In this document: positions 16,141 through 29,000 of the stretch, piece by piece
How the letters are laid out: each line of letters begins with the position of its first letter
Position numbering within the stretch: position 1 is the stretch's first letter
Assembly: GCA_020536535.1 (NCBI GenBank)
Contig: JAHLWZ010000448.1
Coordinates: 63,786-127,785, forward strand
Origin: Pelomyxa schiedti
Taxonomy: Eukaryota > Evosea > Pelobiontida > Pelomyxidae
Length of the DNA stretch: 64,000 nucleotides
Direction: 5' to 3'
Translations under genes and position numbers: made by a program
The notes under the pieces: generated by a model
Databases searched by the model: none
What the model was told of the DNA's origin: nothing
The model's input: only the letters and a program-made list of their open reading frames with translations

Positions 16141-17070
16141 CTATTCTTTGGTATCTGGCTTTTTCCCAGGTGTGGGTAGCGCTCTGTGGCGCAGGGCGGA
16201 TATTTGTGAAGCGGAGCCGTGGCTTATGAGGTAATTATACATGAAAGCAACGAATTCGTTGAAGTCAATTTCACCTTAAATTGGCATGAAAAATAAGTGT
16301 AAGGCACAAAAAAATTAAACCGTTTCCATCTTGGTCAGCTTCCTTCAGAAGGAGGGTTGCTTCTTCCATAGTCACTTCATTTCCTTGTCGAGACAGAACC
16401 TCTTGTAGCTCCTAAAAACCATAAGTTTCAGACACAACAAAAAAACCACGCCCGTCACTAAACAGACATATATACAAACAATAAAAAGAGGTTGTTGCTG
16501 TAAGAGTTGGGTTGAGGGGAAAAGAAAAAAAAAAAGAAAGAAAAGAAAAGAAAATACCGAAGGAGAAATTGCACCAGAAGAATCCGAGTCAAAGAACTTA
16601 AACACTCTCCTGAATTCCTCGGTGATTTGAGGGGGCATGCAACCCACTCCAGTTTGCGCCGGTGCACTCGCTTCTCCTTCCCCTGTGACTTCCCCTTCTG
16701 CGGCCCCTGTCTCCTCACTCCCTCCCACCTCGGCATGCCCCTCCGCCTCCCCCTGGGTCCCCGTCGCCGCCTCGTCCTCGCGCCCCTGCGGCTCCGGCTC
16801 CTTTTCCGGCACCGGGGCGGGCGGTTCCTCCTTTTCCGGCTCCGGGGCGGGCTGCACTTGCTCCTCCGGGGTCACGCGGGGCAGGGGCCTGGCGGGCGGC
16901 GTGGGCGAGGGCCGCCGCTTGGGCGGGGGGACCGGGGCGCCGCCTGTTCTGCCTTTCGGCGGGGGCACTGGCCTGCATCCTGGAGTTGCCGTCGTTGCAG
17001 CTGCTGTTGCTTCTGGCGTGGGTGTCTCTGTGCTGCAGTTGGGCTCGGAAGCTGCTGATGGGTCCATCAT
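16141..17070 (-). CDS. EF-hand (calmodulin-like) protein with proline-rich N-terminus
   Basis: The first exon is GC-rich (17070 to about 16560) and encodes an Ala/Pro/Glu-rich region with VPPPKGR and VPPPKRR repeats. Two EF-hands follow, interrupted by introns: EFRRVFKFFDSDSSGAISP (first loop) and LLLKEADQDGNGEIDFNEFVAFM (second loop, split by an intron starting near 16320). The protein ends ...KPDTKE with a stop at 16141-16143. Paired EF-hands bind Ca2+. The PPPK motifs could serve SH3-type binding, which is inference. Met1-Met2 both initiate plausibly (17070 or 17067). Divergent from epsin, with about 280 bp between the starts. Confidence 0.82.
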
Positions 17071-17348
17071 CGGATTTTGATTGATAAAATTTTCTGATTT
17101 TGATGGGTGTTTGGGGGGGGTGAGTGAATTGTTTAATTGTTTGGAGTTATGGGAGCTGAGGGGTCGGTGCTTGGTGCCGCGGGCAACGCGTATTTCTTTC
17201 TTTGAGTTTTTGCATGCGTGATGTCAAATTCGTAGACAACGAAAGAATCTCAGAAGCCCTGCCGAGTTTGAAGAAGAAACAAAGTTAACAAAAATCAATA
17301 ACAAAACTTTTTTTCGTCTCTTCTTAAGAACAAACAGCATCTCCGGAG

Positions 17349-19309
17349 ATGGTGGACGAGGCTCTTAGCGCGATCAAATCATCGACGGCATTCGACTTTG
17401 TAAAATCGACCTATAAATCAGCGTGAGTAACTCGTGTTCATATCCCCCGATGACCGGTTTTTTTTTTTTTTTTATCCGTAGCCGCGACACGATCTTGCAA
17501 GTGCCCGAGGTTGAAAGTCTTGTAAAAGATGCTACATCGATGGACAAATGGGGTCCAACAGCCCCCCAGATGCGACAAATAGCCGATTTGACAAGAGAAT
17601 AGTATGTTCGCGCGTTCATACTTCTTTTTCTTGTTTGTGTTGTAACCTGCAATAGTTCTCAGTTTCCCATTGTCATGAATACCCTTTTTACGAGATTAAG
17701 CCATCCTGGCAAGTATTGGCGTCATGTCTACAAGGTTTTACTTTTGGTCTTTTACAACGAGACTTGTTGTAACTATCCTTTAGTCTCTACTTGTTATTGA
17801 ATATCTTCTGAAGAATGGCTCTGAGGAGGTCGTTCGCGAATGCAGAGACAGACTCGTTGAGATACAGACACTGACAAGATTCGAGCACATTGATGAGGAA
17901 GATAATAAGGACGTGGGTCTGAATGGTAGATTTATAGTATCGGTTTCAGCCCGTCTCATCTATATCAGTAAGGGAAAGAGCAAAGCAAATTGTTGGCCTT
18001 CTCCATGATGATAAACGCCTGAAAGAGGAGCGATCCAAGGCGCAGAAAAATAAGGACAAATTTATAGGCACTGACTCGCATTTTTGTTTGCGCAATTAAC
18101 TTTTTAAGGCGTGGGCTATGATGGATCACGCTCTGGTGCTGACAATGATTACCGGCATTCAAGTTATGAATCCTCGAGCTATGACTCAGGTTCTCGTTAT
18201 GACTCCGGGTCCCGGTATGACTCGGGATCACGTTATGACAGCCCGCAATCTACCCGGAGTTACGAAACACCCAGACCTCCTTCCACGGAACTGGAATATG
18301 AATACGAAGAAGCACCAAAACCCGCACCCAAGGTGGAGACAAAAGTGGAACCACCAAAGGTTGGTTCTAAACTCACCCAAAGTAATCGTAACAGTGTGTT
18401 AGCCGAAGCCCGTCATCGACCTCATTAGTATGTCCGAGCCAACACCTCAGCCTGCCACCCAAGCCAATTTGAGCTTCTTCAATACCCCTGCGTCCAACAC
18501 TTCTCAAGTAGATTTCTTCCAAGGTAAACGTTACCATTGTCCTCCTTCCTAACTTGGCCTAGCACCTAAACCTGCTACGGTACAGCCTTCACCTGCTTTT
18601 GATCCTTTTGCACTTGGTGGTGGTAGCGGCGCTTTCACCACACCTGCACCAAAACCACAAGTGGACTTTGGAGCTTTCAATATCACACCAATTCAACCAA
18701 TCAACAATATCAGCATCCCTTCCTCTACATTCACTACAGCGTTCCCCGACTCCCAATCCACCGATTTTATGGAAGCCCCCACTGCGGTGTGTCCACCACA
18801 TTGATAAATTCATATTTTCATACTCTGGATGGGCTTCTAAACAAATTGTAGCAAGGACCAGCCAGTCTTTGGAAGTCTGACTTGGTTGATTTGTCTAATC
18901 TTGGGGCCTCTCCCGCCAAAACGGTTGGTTTTCCGCCTCCTTGAGTTGAGCTAACACAACTCAGGCACCCGCGACTAAACCTGTGAAGACCCCCATGAAT
19001 GCAATGAAACCATCCACTGGACCCGTAATATCATCAAGTGCCCTTGGGACAGCCACCCTCACACCAACCACTCTCACACCCACCCCGGCAGCCATCACAC
19101 CAACCCCAATGATGTACAACCAGCCAATGGGTGGCCGAATGGTGATGGGACCCAATGGACAACCAATGATGATTGGACCCAATGGCCAGCCCATGATGCA
19201 ACCAACAATGATGATGGTGATGGGCCCTAACGGCCAACCCATGATGGTGAATACAGGTGCAATGGGCGTGAGCCCAACACCCATTGGCTATCAACCAAGA
19301 AGGATGTAA
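17349..19309 (+). CDS. Epsin (ENTH-domain endocytic adaptor)
   Basis: Starts at ATG 17349 (MVDEALSAIKSSTAFDFVKS). The ENTH domain spans several short exons: VPEVESLVKDAT, WGPTAPQMRQIADLTRE, SHPGKYWRHVYKSLLVIEYLLKNGSEEVV, EIQTLTRFEHIDEEDNKDVG, VRERAKQIVGLLHDDKRLKEERSKAQ. The C-terminal part is low-complexity: a Tyr-Asp-Ser-Gly-Ser-Arg repeat, a FDPFALGG segment (DPF, AP-2 type), a DLVDLSNLG stretch resembling a clathrin box, and an Asn-Gly-Gln-Pro-Met-Met repeat ending at 19309. Epsins bind PtdIns(4,5)P2 through ENTH, bend membrane and recruit clathrin/AP-2. No ubiquitin-interacting motif was recognised. Confidence 0.93.
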
Positions 19310-19407
19310 ACCATCCAGCCATTCCTTCCCGCAGTACATTCCAAATTCAACCACCAAACCCACTTCAAAATACAGGTTTTTTTTTTTGCACTCAAATTCA
19401 TTTGTCC

Positions 19408-20972
19408 TTACAAAAAATGAGCTTTGCAAATTGGTTCCTTCAGTGCCCTCATTTCATACAGAGCATGGGCTATTTCCTCGATGCAGAGGGAACTGAGTTG
19501 GAGACGGAGCGTGCTATTTGCCCCTGCGTGCGGGTGGTTGCACAGCAGAACGGCTGCGGCGCTGTTCTTCCAGTTGTAAGAGCTGTAGCAGAACTTGGCC
19601 AAGGTGTGAAGGAATTTGGCATGGAGGTGGTCACTTGGGTCAGACAAGTCAAAGCGGCCTACTTGCTCGGATGTGCAGCCACTGGTTCTGCATATTGCCA
19701 CGGGCGTGATCCATTTGGAGGGATGCAGTGGGTGCTTCCTGGTGGGTTCGTGGAATACCTCGAGAAGTCCATCCTGGTACATAAGCTGCAGAAGGACAGT
19801 GTGCCGGGGTTCCGGAGTCCTCTCTTTTTGGCACATAAGGAAAACATCAGGAAAGAGATATGCGGTGGCGGTCTGGGTATTCTGTAGGTCAAGACGGATA
19901 TGCCTGTTTTTATTTCCTATTAGTTTTATTTGCTGTATTTATCCTGCACATTCCAAATGAAAGGTAGAGTACATGTAAAGTTCTCTCGTTGTGGGCCAGA
20001 CTCCTTTATAGGCAACAAGCTTAGGTGCAAGTTGAAGGGCAGCTTCTATTCTATCAGTAACTCTCTTCGCTTTTAGATAGACTTCGATTGTTGTGATTTG
20101 AACTTTTGAATTGAATTTTGGTGGGACTTACAGTCCTGTACTACTTTCAGACCATTGAGAATAATTGTAAGATCTTTTTGCATTGGTGACGAGGGCTCTA
20201 TTGTCCTTTGAAGATCCTGTTTGTTCTTTAGTAAGGGATGGTTCGGCTCACATGAAAGTGAACTGAAAAAAGGAGCAGGTATCTGGGGATCCTGCAAAGT
20301 TGGGTTTTAATCAGGCACTCTAAGTTAAGACCTTGCATTGTTGCTGAATAATCTAAATCCTTAATTGTATCAGACTTCAGGTATAATTTATTGGAGTTAG
20401 TACCTCGAGAAATTTTTTCCACTGGGGATTGTTCTGCTTTATTTTGGGCATAATAGCTTGGGCCTGTCCATATGACCTCGCGACGTAATTATACAATTCA
20501 AGTAGGTTCGTTGTTTGCTGTTAGCATGAAGGGTGTAAACACTTTGCAACGGAGAAGAAAAAAAGAACAAAAGTTTCCAGAACCCAGTACTCACTATCCA
20601 TGCTTTGAATACATTAATAGCGTCCGGAACAAGCGATTCCTCTGGAATACACCCCAACTGCTCATACAACCTTTGTTTTGCGTTTACCGAGAAATTGGTT
20701 TAAAACAGCGAGGTGGGTCAAACCACAATTCCAAACAAGCAAGGGCTAGAAACCAAACAACAGCAATGATGAAGCAGCAACAAAAACCTTCCGTGTGTTT
20801 CCAGCAGTAATTCCAGGGAGTCAAATATGGTGAGATCCTCGCTGTCCAAAACCTCCTTTCCATACGACGAGTACAACCGCGAAATGGACATGCACCACAA
20901 GAAGGTCTTCTCAGAATGCCTTAACTCCTCGCAAACACTCATTGATCTCTTCTTACGTGCCACTGCGTCCAT
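19408..20972 (-). CDS. RhoGEF (Dbl-homology plus PH-like domain)
   Basis: Starts at 20972 (MDAVARKKRSMSVCEELRHSEKTF). DH-domain features follow in order: the N-terminal helix (VCEELRHSEKTFLW), SEDLTIFDSLELLLETHGRFL, QNPQWKKFLE, then RIPRYLLLFSSL, the conserved DH helix before the nucleotide-exchange surface. A PH-like part includes AYLFPDVFLMCQKE and ends ...KEPICKAHFL at 19408. DH-PH proteins catalyse GDP release from Rho-family GTPases to drive actin changes. Introns split the DH domain several times; the junction before RIPRY is not settled. Protein length is compact for the family. It lies downstream of the caspase-like gene on the same strand, with about 150 bp between them. Confidence 0.75.
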
Positions 20973-21119
20973 ATCCCACAGCTACTTCTTTTCTTTGTGG
21001 CGGTTATTTGGCTCAAGGATTTGGATTGTACAATTTCATTCAAAGAATATCGTCTGATTAAAGATCTCGCGAATGGCACTACTCTTGGGCGGTGTTGAGT
21101 GTACGGGCAGGGGAACTGT

Positions 21120-23465
21120 TCAGAATAGTGCAAAGCGAGTGGTACTACTCTTGCAGATCCAAGGAATCTGGTGGCCAGTGTCCTTAACAAGCTGCATGGT
21201 TTCGTCAACAATGTGGTTAAATGACGTTCCTGGCTTTGCCTGCTCCACTACTGTGTGATGGGTCAGAAAAAAAAAAGATTTCGAAGATTGCTACAACCTT
21301 CAAGGAAACAGCCAGTGAAGTGTCCATGGTTATGTTGGCTTGGCAAAGTGCAGTGATCCGACGGATTCTCGCCAGCATAAATCACAAGGCTTTCATTCGG
21401 CAACCTTACTTCCTGGACTTTGGAGTTGGTGAGAGTGAATTGAATGATAAGATGTGCTGAAAAGACACACGCTGGTCTCTCGGTTTTCGAAGTGCACAAA
21501 ACAAGTGTCAAGAATGAAAATTGACAGGTCAGATGATGTACTTATTTCCATCATAAAATCATCAAGCTGTGCCGTATGCCTCGGTTCATTTTCAGCATAT
21601 GTGCTATCTATCATCATCAAGGACTTGTGTCCTTGAACCTCCTTTCCTGAGCCGGCATAGTAAAAAACACTGGAAACCTGGAATAGCAAAATGACACTTT
21701 GTATTTGTAACAGTGTACCTTCATGTGGTCTCTTTTTACTTCATGCAGTTTGTTCTTAAAGGTTTGTGTGAGGCTAACCCACTCTTCCAGCGTCCTGATG
21801 TTTTCCTGATAGAATACTTCAAAATTGCACCTGGTCTCTAGGAGCTGGGTATATCTGAACTTAGGAAGTAGAGAGGCAATAAACCTTCGAAACTGATTTC
21901 GCGTCTTTGATACAGTTCTGTAATGGAAGTTTTGGATAAGACTCGTTTCCAACAACAAATGCAAAACACTTGTAGTTCAACTCTGTTGATAACACACGCG
22001 ACATGCCCTCACAAAGTGGGTTTGGAGAAACTATTGTTTTGGGTGAGGCCTGGTCTTCTTGGCACTGCTGCCCAGTATCTTGATCGTTCCCCTGTGACCC
22101 TGTGTCTTCCATCATTTTTTTGAGTATTTCTTCCACAATATATTCTGCATCTACAACAGGAACACCAAGGTCACACAACTGTTCTTTTGAGAGATTGACA
22201 AGTGTTCTTCCCTGTAGTTTGTTGGCTCTGATCACCTTCAAACAGTTGTCACTAGCCCCAGCAGACCCAAGCCAGAAACAGACTTGATCCAGGTCGGCTG
22301 TTTGAATTTGAAATGGGGGCTGTGGGGGTGGCCCCAGAGGTTTTTCAGGAGGTGTTGTCTCCAGTTTCAATTCCAAATCAAGTGGGTTGGAAGAGATGGA
22401 TGGTAAGGGAGCCAAAGATGTAGTGGGTGAATTACCTGTTGTGGTTGATTTTCCCAGTTCTGTGGAGGAAGGAACTTCCCCTCCCACCTTGGTTGGTGCG
22501 AGTGGTTCAACTGATGTTGGTGGCTCAGAAATTATCTTTTGAATGGTTTCTCCTTTTAGACCAAGAGCAAGGGAAAAATAAAACGCCTCAGTAATGTCAA
22601 TGAACTCATCTCGAACATCCGGGTATTCGACATATACATCGCTCACAAGGATATGCTGATCTTGCAGTGTTACGAGCCACCCTAAGTCCAGAGAGATGAG
22701 GTCAACTGAAGTTCGAGGCACCGGAACTCCTTTGTTCCCAAGCATCACATCAATGGGAGGGAGCCATGGTATTTGACGCTGTTGGCGAAGAGGAGTGAGA
22801 TAGTACACAACCTTGAAACACATGCAGGTGCTAAACCAGCGATACAAAGTAGCCACAAAACAAGCCACGGATCCGTCTTGGAAATCGCCACTGGGTATCT
22901 CAAAATTTCCCCGGCTGGTCCTTTGAATTAAGTTGTGCACTGGCTGAGCCGGTATGGCCAGTTGTTTCAGAAAATGGTACACTTCTTTCATAGAATCACA
23001 TATTCCTCCGTGCAGATACAAACCACTGGTTCCATCGACGCACACCACCTCCATCAGCCGTACAACCTTGGTTACAGCGGTTACAGCGTCAGAATCATCA
23101 CCGATCCCATGTACGCAGTGAGGCTCCACGCACAGTAAGAGCACAGACTGCCGCAGTGCGACGTGAACCCCTGGTTTGTTTCCATTACCGGGGACTACCG
23201 ATTTCGCCCACGAATAGGCGGCACCGAAGCCCGGGGTGGACACGGCAACTACAAAGTCGAAAGCATGAGCCTTCACTTCCTTCCCAGGAGGCGCCACCAC
23301 GCGCCGCACCGACGTCACCCCAGACGCCCTGAGGAAACACTCCACGAGCAGGGCGTAGGGGGCCACGTTGGGAAGAAAGCACATGCAACAGCCACCCCCG
23401 GCAGCTTTCGTGCCGCCTCCTTGATCGAGCGCGGCGGCCTGTTGCGTCGAAGCGTCGTTGCCCAT
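21120..23465 (-). CDS. Lipid-anchored SAM plus caspase-like (peptidase C14 fold) protein
   Basis: The start at 23465 gives MGNDAS, a good N-myristoylation signal; a longer start at 23483 would hide it. A Cys cluster (GGGCCMC) follows, suited to palmitoylation. Residues about 30-320 form an unrecognised domain. A proline/threonine linker precedes a SAM domain (VCFWLGSAGASDNCLKVIRANKL...YIVEEILKKM). The caspase-like domain begins CFAFVVGNESYPKLPLQNCIKDAKSV, continues through introns to FYYAGSGKE (21645-21653 is Gly-Ser-Gly where Gly-His-Gly is expected), IFILDTC (nucleophile Cys at 21501-21503), LVIYAGENP and ends IPWICKSSTTRFALF at 21120, like other C14 domains. The catalytic His is thus Ser while Cys remains. 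Protease activity is doubtful; a membrane-tethered signalling scaffold is inference. Confidence 0.85.
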
Positions 23466-23587
23466 TGTCGCTGGAAAAAACACACAGAGAACAGGGTCTT
23501 AAAAAAGTGCCAACGATTTTGTCCACGAGGCGAATTATTTCTGATGTTGCGTTTGGGTACTCGAGGGATGGGATGTTCCTTTAGGGG

Positions 23588-25959
23588 TTAGTCCCAGTAG
23601 TTTATCTTGCCATCCCAGCCACATGTGACAACTCTGGAGGCTTCAATTGGGTGCCACTCACAGCCAATGCATACCCCGTGATGTGCGTATATCACCCTAT
23701 TTGCTTGGTTGGTTGTTTGTGGTGTTTGTTGTGTTCTTCATACTTCAAGGGCTGACATGTTTTCCAGTCCCAGAACCATATCTTTCCTTCACCGTCACCG
23801 CTTATAAGGAAGTGGGCATCGGCGGAAAATCCAAGCTTTGGAGTTTTAGTGAAAATCTAACTCAGAAAGAAGGGTGGTACTTGACACGCGAAGCCAGCTG
23901 CAATATGCCCAGTGAACCGCTTTTTCCTGTTGAGTTTGAATCTATCTGTGGCACTGTACACAAATATTTGGTTGTCCAGAGACTGACAGACGAACCACTT
24001 CCCATTGGGGTGTGTGGCAACAGCAGGCATACTACGGAGGTTTTAGAGTTCACAAAAAAAGAGATAACATAAAATTACCTGTGCATATGTGGTTCACTGT
24101 ACCAAACAAGGAGTTGTTGTTAATAGTTTTCTAATAAAAAAAATCAAACCTGATGTATTTGATGGGTACAGGTATTCCCCATTCCCATATTCTGAGGGAC
24201 TTGTCATCTGAACTGCTAACAAATCTCCTGTTCTGATCAATGAAAGTAACTGTGTTCACAGCACCCAAATGTTGATCATACTCCAAAACAGTTGCTTTGG
24301 TGCGAATATCCCACTGGAGAATCTGTTATCAAGCTAAGTACTAATTCTGCTCCCAGAAAGGAAATTTACTTTTTTATCAGCACATCCAGCCAGAAACTCA
24401 TTTTGTCCTCCCTCTGGATAAAGCTTCACACAATAGGGTATCTTGCTATGCATAAAAGTGGCTATAACATCGCCAGTTTCTGTATCCCAGTATTTGACCA
24501 TCCTATCATAACTGCAGCTCAGGAAGCGAGTACCATCTGCGTTGAATGCAAGGTCCCGCACTCCTTTCTGGTGACCAATATAGGTTCGGACACAACCCAT
24601 TGTATTGTAAACATCCCATATCTTGCGGAGTAAGGGAAAACGTTTCTAACTAAAAGGAGAACAGGGTGTACCTTCACGTCATTATCCAAGCCTCCAGAGA
24701 GAACAAGATGCCCATAGCGAGGGAAAAGACGAACGCAAGCAACACCCTTGGTGTGGCCGGTCCTAAGGGACATGAGTTTTTCTCTTTTTGTTGTGCTGTG
24801 CCATACCATGTGTGTATCCACTTCTTTGGAAGAAAACACTTGTGAGGATAGGGTTTGAGATCAGTCGGTGGCATCATGAATGTTCGACCCTGATAGTCAT
24901 ACAACTCCGGAAGATGGAAAATGGAGGTGATTTCCTTCTTTTCTCCTTGGGGTTGAGGAGGCGGTGTATTGGCAGGGTCGGCAGTGGGAGGTTTTGAACT
25001 CGTTTCAGTACTTTTTGCTGGAGTTGTGGCAGTTGTAGTTTGTGCAGAATCCTGTGTTACGGCCGTTTCTTCAGTGCCCTGTGAAGAGGTCAGGATACCC
25101 CTCAAGAGGGGACTTTTACCAGGGTTACTTCCTCTTCGTCATCAACATCACAATCAGGTCGGGCCCACGGGCCAAGAAACTGACCACCCCCTGCACGGCC
25201 ACCCCGATTTTTGGAGACCTCGGTATTTTTTGGAATAATGGGCTTACCTGCAACGATTACAGTGAGTACACAGACTGAAAGGGTGATTGGAAGTACTTTG
25301 TGAGGTTTCTGAGGCTACAGCAGCCAAAGCAGAGTGGTGGATCAAATATTCCGAGTCGAAGGCATGTTGGTCAATGTAAACATCCTCAACAAATCCAGTC
25401 ACCATGTTCTTTTCGAAGCCAAGTGCCTTTTTGTGTGGCTGCACAGGTCCCTTTGGAATAGTGACAATGTCCTCGTATGCTTAACAAGTCCAAGGCATCC
25501 ACAAAAGAAAAAAAGGAAAAAAAAAGTTCACGAGATGGGGGACCTATCATTAAGCTGTGAAATTACGAAACCGTAAGCAACAAGGACATGCTTGGATTAT
25601 GGAACAGTTCTCTATGAAGCGAATCAGTAGTAAAAGCCTCTTTTCTCTGCACGAAGAGGGAAAAACCAAAACTTAGCATCGTTTCATCGTAAAATTACAC
25701 AAAACATATATATATATATATATATATAAAAGGGAAATAAAACCACCCAACAACGATCCCATAACCACAATAAACGTACCAATACGTCTTTGACCGCCGG
25801 GGTGATTTCAGCCAACGCCATGCTCTTCGCCACATCTCGCAACGACGTGGCCCCCATCGCTGCGCTCCCCGTCGCGTCGCTGTTCGTCGACGACCCCTCG
25901 GCCGAAGATGTCTCGCTGCCTGCGTCGCCCTCGCCGTACGCGCTAAGCAACTTGTCCAT
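23588..25959 (-). CDS. CDC40: Pre-mRNA-processing factor 17 (WD40 splicing factor)
   Basis: Starts at 25959 ([16 protein letters not shown]) in a GC-rich exon. The N-terminal part includes [22 protein letters not shown], typical of PRP17. WD repeats then run through several exons: [92 protein letters not shown] and a final [14 protein letters not shown] before the stop at 23588-23590. PRP17/CDC40 acts in the spliceosome at the second catalytic step in the nucleus. Order and sequence match the family well. It is divergent from the Sel1-kinase gene, with 114 bp between start codons. Confidence 0.94.
25706..25729. repeat. Short (TA)n tract
   Basis: About ten TA dinucleotides in an intron of the PRP17 gene, just downstream of its first exon. 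Confidence 0.9.
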
Positions 25960-26073
25960 GTGTCCTTATTGTCTTAAATCTGGGCAACTGAATTTTCCCT
26001 TGAGAGATTGGACGGTCAGGACTCTGGCAAAATGTTTTGGTGGATATTCGAAGAAACAAGAACGCGTCTGAGA

Positions 26074-29000
26074 CGATGGGTCAAGACCAGGGTACGTTGA
26101 AGAACGCGAAGGGCGAGGCAGAGGCGATGATAGATAATGCCGACCACTTATTCTCGAGCCCAGAATGTCGTCGCGAAGCCGTTCTGCGCTGGGTGGCCGC
26201 GGCGAACCTGGGCCATCCGACGGCGGCCGTGAACGCGGGCTGGTGCCACCTCCGAGGCCTCGGGATAGAGCGGGACCCCGCCGCCGCCCTCGGTTTCTTC
26301 CGCCGCGCGGCCGACGCCGGCTACGCCGACGGCGCCGCCTCGGCCGCTTTCTGCCAGCAGTGGGGCATCGGGTGCTCCCCGGACCCCTCCAAAGCCGTCG
26401 CGCTCTATCGCGCCGCCTGCGAGGCCGCCCCCGCGTCCCCCATCGCCCTCGTGAACCTGGGCTGGTGCCTGCTGCGCGGCGTCGGCGTCGAGCCCGACCC
26501 CGCGGCGGCCGCCGAGCTTCTCCGCCGCGCGGCCGAGATGGACGACCCCGCGGCCCACACGGCGCTGGGCTGGCGCCACGTCCACGGCGGCGACTCGGCC
26601 CTCGCCCTGGACATGTTCCGCCGGGCCGCGGAGGGGGGCGACGAGTGCGGCCTGGGGTGGTGCCACCAAGTGGGCTGCGGCCTCGAGCGGGACCCCGCCG
26701 CGGCCGCCGCGATCTACCGGCGGGGAGCCGAGGAGATGCTCCCGGCGGCCATGATTTGCCTGGGGCTGTGCTACGAGAGCGGGCAGGGGGTGCCTTGCAG
26801 CGCAGGGGAGGCCGCGTCGCTGTACAGCCGGGCTGCTGCAATTGGGGGGCCGTCTGCGTTTACTACGCTGGGGGTGTGCTTTGAACAGGGCAACTTTGTG
26901 GAGCGGAGCGTGGAGAGGGCTATTGACCTGTACAGGAGGGGTGCTTGTTGTGGCGACCCGGATGCGATTTTCCGCCTGGCCAGGTGCCTGAAAAACACCT
27001 GTGAAGGCTCAAGTGAAGCGTTGTTTCTATTTTCCCAGGCTGCCGCATTCGGCCACAAAGAAGCTGAAAAGGCTCTTAAATCCTATGAAGGTGGTGTCTC
27101 TTCTGTCCCGTCAAACGGTTATTTTCACGAATTGCTTTCGTTTACAGCTTAAATCAACTTTCAGGTTTTCCCACATCGTTGCATGAGCCAGAAAACTCTC
27201 CTGTACTTCCATTCCCAGGCTCCTCACACAAAGCGCAGAAACAGAGTCTCATGATTAACAAAGAAAATGAGGCATTACAAAGAATGAGGGAAGAAAACGA
27301 GACATTAAAAGCAAAATTAAAGGATGAAAAGGCAGTTCAAGAAACACTGAAGGAAGAAAATGAGACATTAAAAGAAAAAGTGAAGGAAGAAAGTACATTA
27401 AAAGAAAAGATGGCTGAGGCATTACAAAAAATGAGAGAAGAAAATGAGACACTAAAAGCAATAGTGCAAGAAGAAGCTGCAATAAACAAAAAAGTGAAGG
27501 AAGAAAATGAGGTATTAACAACAACAATGAAGGAGATAAAGGAAAAGGCAGATAACTCAGAGATACAGCGCATCAGTGTAACAGGAAAGAAATTGCAGCA
27601 GGACCACTGCACATTCAACAGAGGCGAACTGGCGCTCTTGGACCTTGACAGGCTTGATCTGAACACTGCACAACTTCTTGGTGGTGGATGCAATGGCTGT
27701 GTAAGCAGCGCTGTTGTCAAGCCACCTGATGATAATATGGCCCATTCTTCCGGGTCGGAGAGGAGAAAAGTTGCACTCAAAATGATGTTCAACTACAGTG
27801 CTGGTGTACAAACACGGCTTCAAAAGGTCTTCTTTGAAAGAGAGGCTGAGGTTGGTCTCATACACCCACACTGGTGTTGTGCCAACGTCTGCAGTACCTT
27901 TAGGGCTAAAACCCAGTGGAACCTCATACCACCCAAGATCAGACCCAAGTACACAATTGTGAACGACAGCATGATTCGGGTTGGAGGCTATGAGCACGGG
28001 GATGGTACACCAGTTTTTGAAAGAACCACTTACATTACGATGGAACTTGGGGAATACAACCTGCAGTCTGCCTTAAGTAATGCACTTGGACATTACGGAG
28101 CAACACAAGGCCAATTCGAACAACCCAATCTACCACAGCTCACATTCTGCTTGCTTTGTGCATGTTACAACTTCAATTCAAATGACTGGTTCCACTGTGA
28201 CATCAAACTTGACAACGTCCTCGCAATGAAACGACCTGGCATTTCCGGGTTGCTATGGGTTCTCTGCGATTTCGGGACAGCCCAGCACCCTGTGAATGGT
28301 GAGTTTATATGCCCACAAGGTGAGACCTTTCCAGGGTGCGAAGCGAACCGGTCACCAGAGTGCCGTCACCCACAGAAAATTCCGCCGAGATACCTCAAAT
28401 ACCTTCTGACAAAGAACGATGTCTGGGCAATCGGCTGCGTAATTTACGAGTGTGTGTGCGGCAAACACCCATACCACAGCGGAAACGTCACTGACACGCC
28501 ATTGCTGGAATCCCAGGAACCTTTCAGCATTCCCCCAGACAAGAGAGTATACAATCCAGAGGCAGCGGCGATGGCCTGCCACTTGCTTGAGCGAGATACC
28601 AACAAGAGACCAACAGCTAAACAAGCAATGCTCGTGTGTGGCGCACTCATGTTCCTGCCACCACCGCACCCAGCCAACCTCTGCTCCACATCTGCATCAC
28701 TGTTCGAGGAATCACGCGCGTTCTTCAGCAGCCCTGAAAACACACCAGCCATCCAGTCCATGATTTGGGAGATACACAAGGACAACGTGACAGCGCTGGA
28801 GGCGTTACACTCACCACCGACTGTCGACCAACTGTCATCATTGGTGTTCACAAACGAGGTTCTGAACAGCCCCTCTCTGTTTGTGTCTTCCTTGTGTGCC
28901 TTTTGTGAGTCGAGGAAATCTTCTCTCACCTCTCCCTAACAACCTAATAATTTCTTTTGGTATTTTTTGGTACATATGATAAAGGCCCTCGTAACTGCAC

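Noticed and set aside
26165-26884. Arg/Pro-rich frames overlapping the Sel1 exon on both strands
   Set aside because: GC-rich shadow frames; the Sel1 repeat frame is clearly the coding one.
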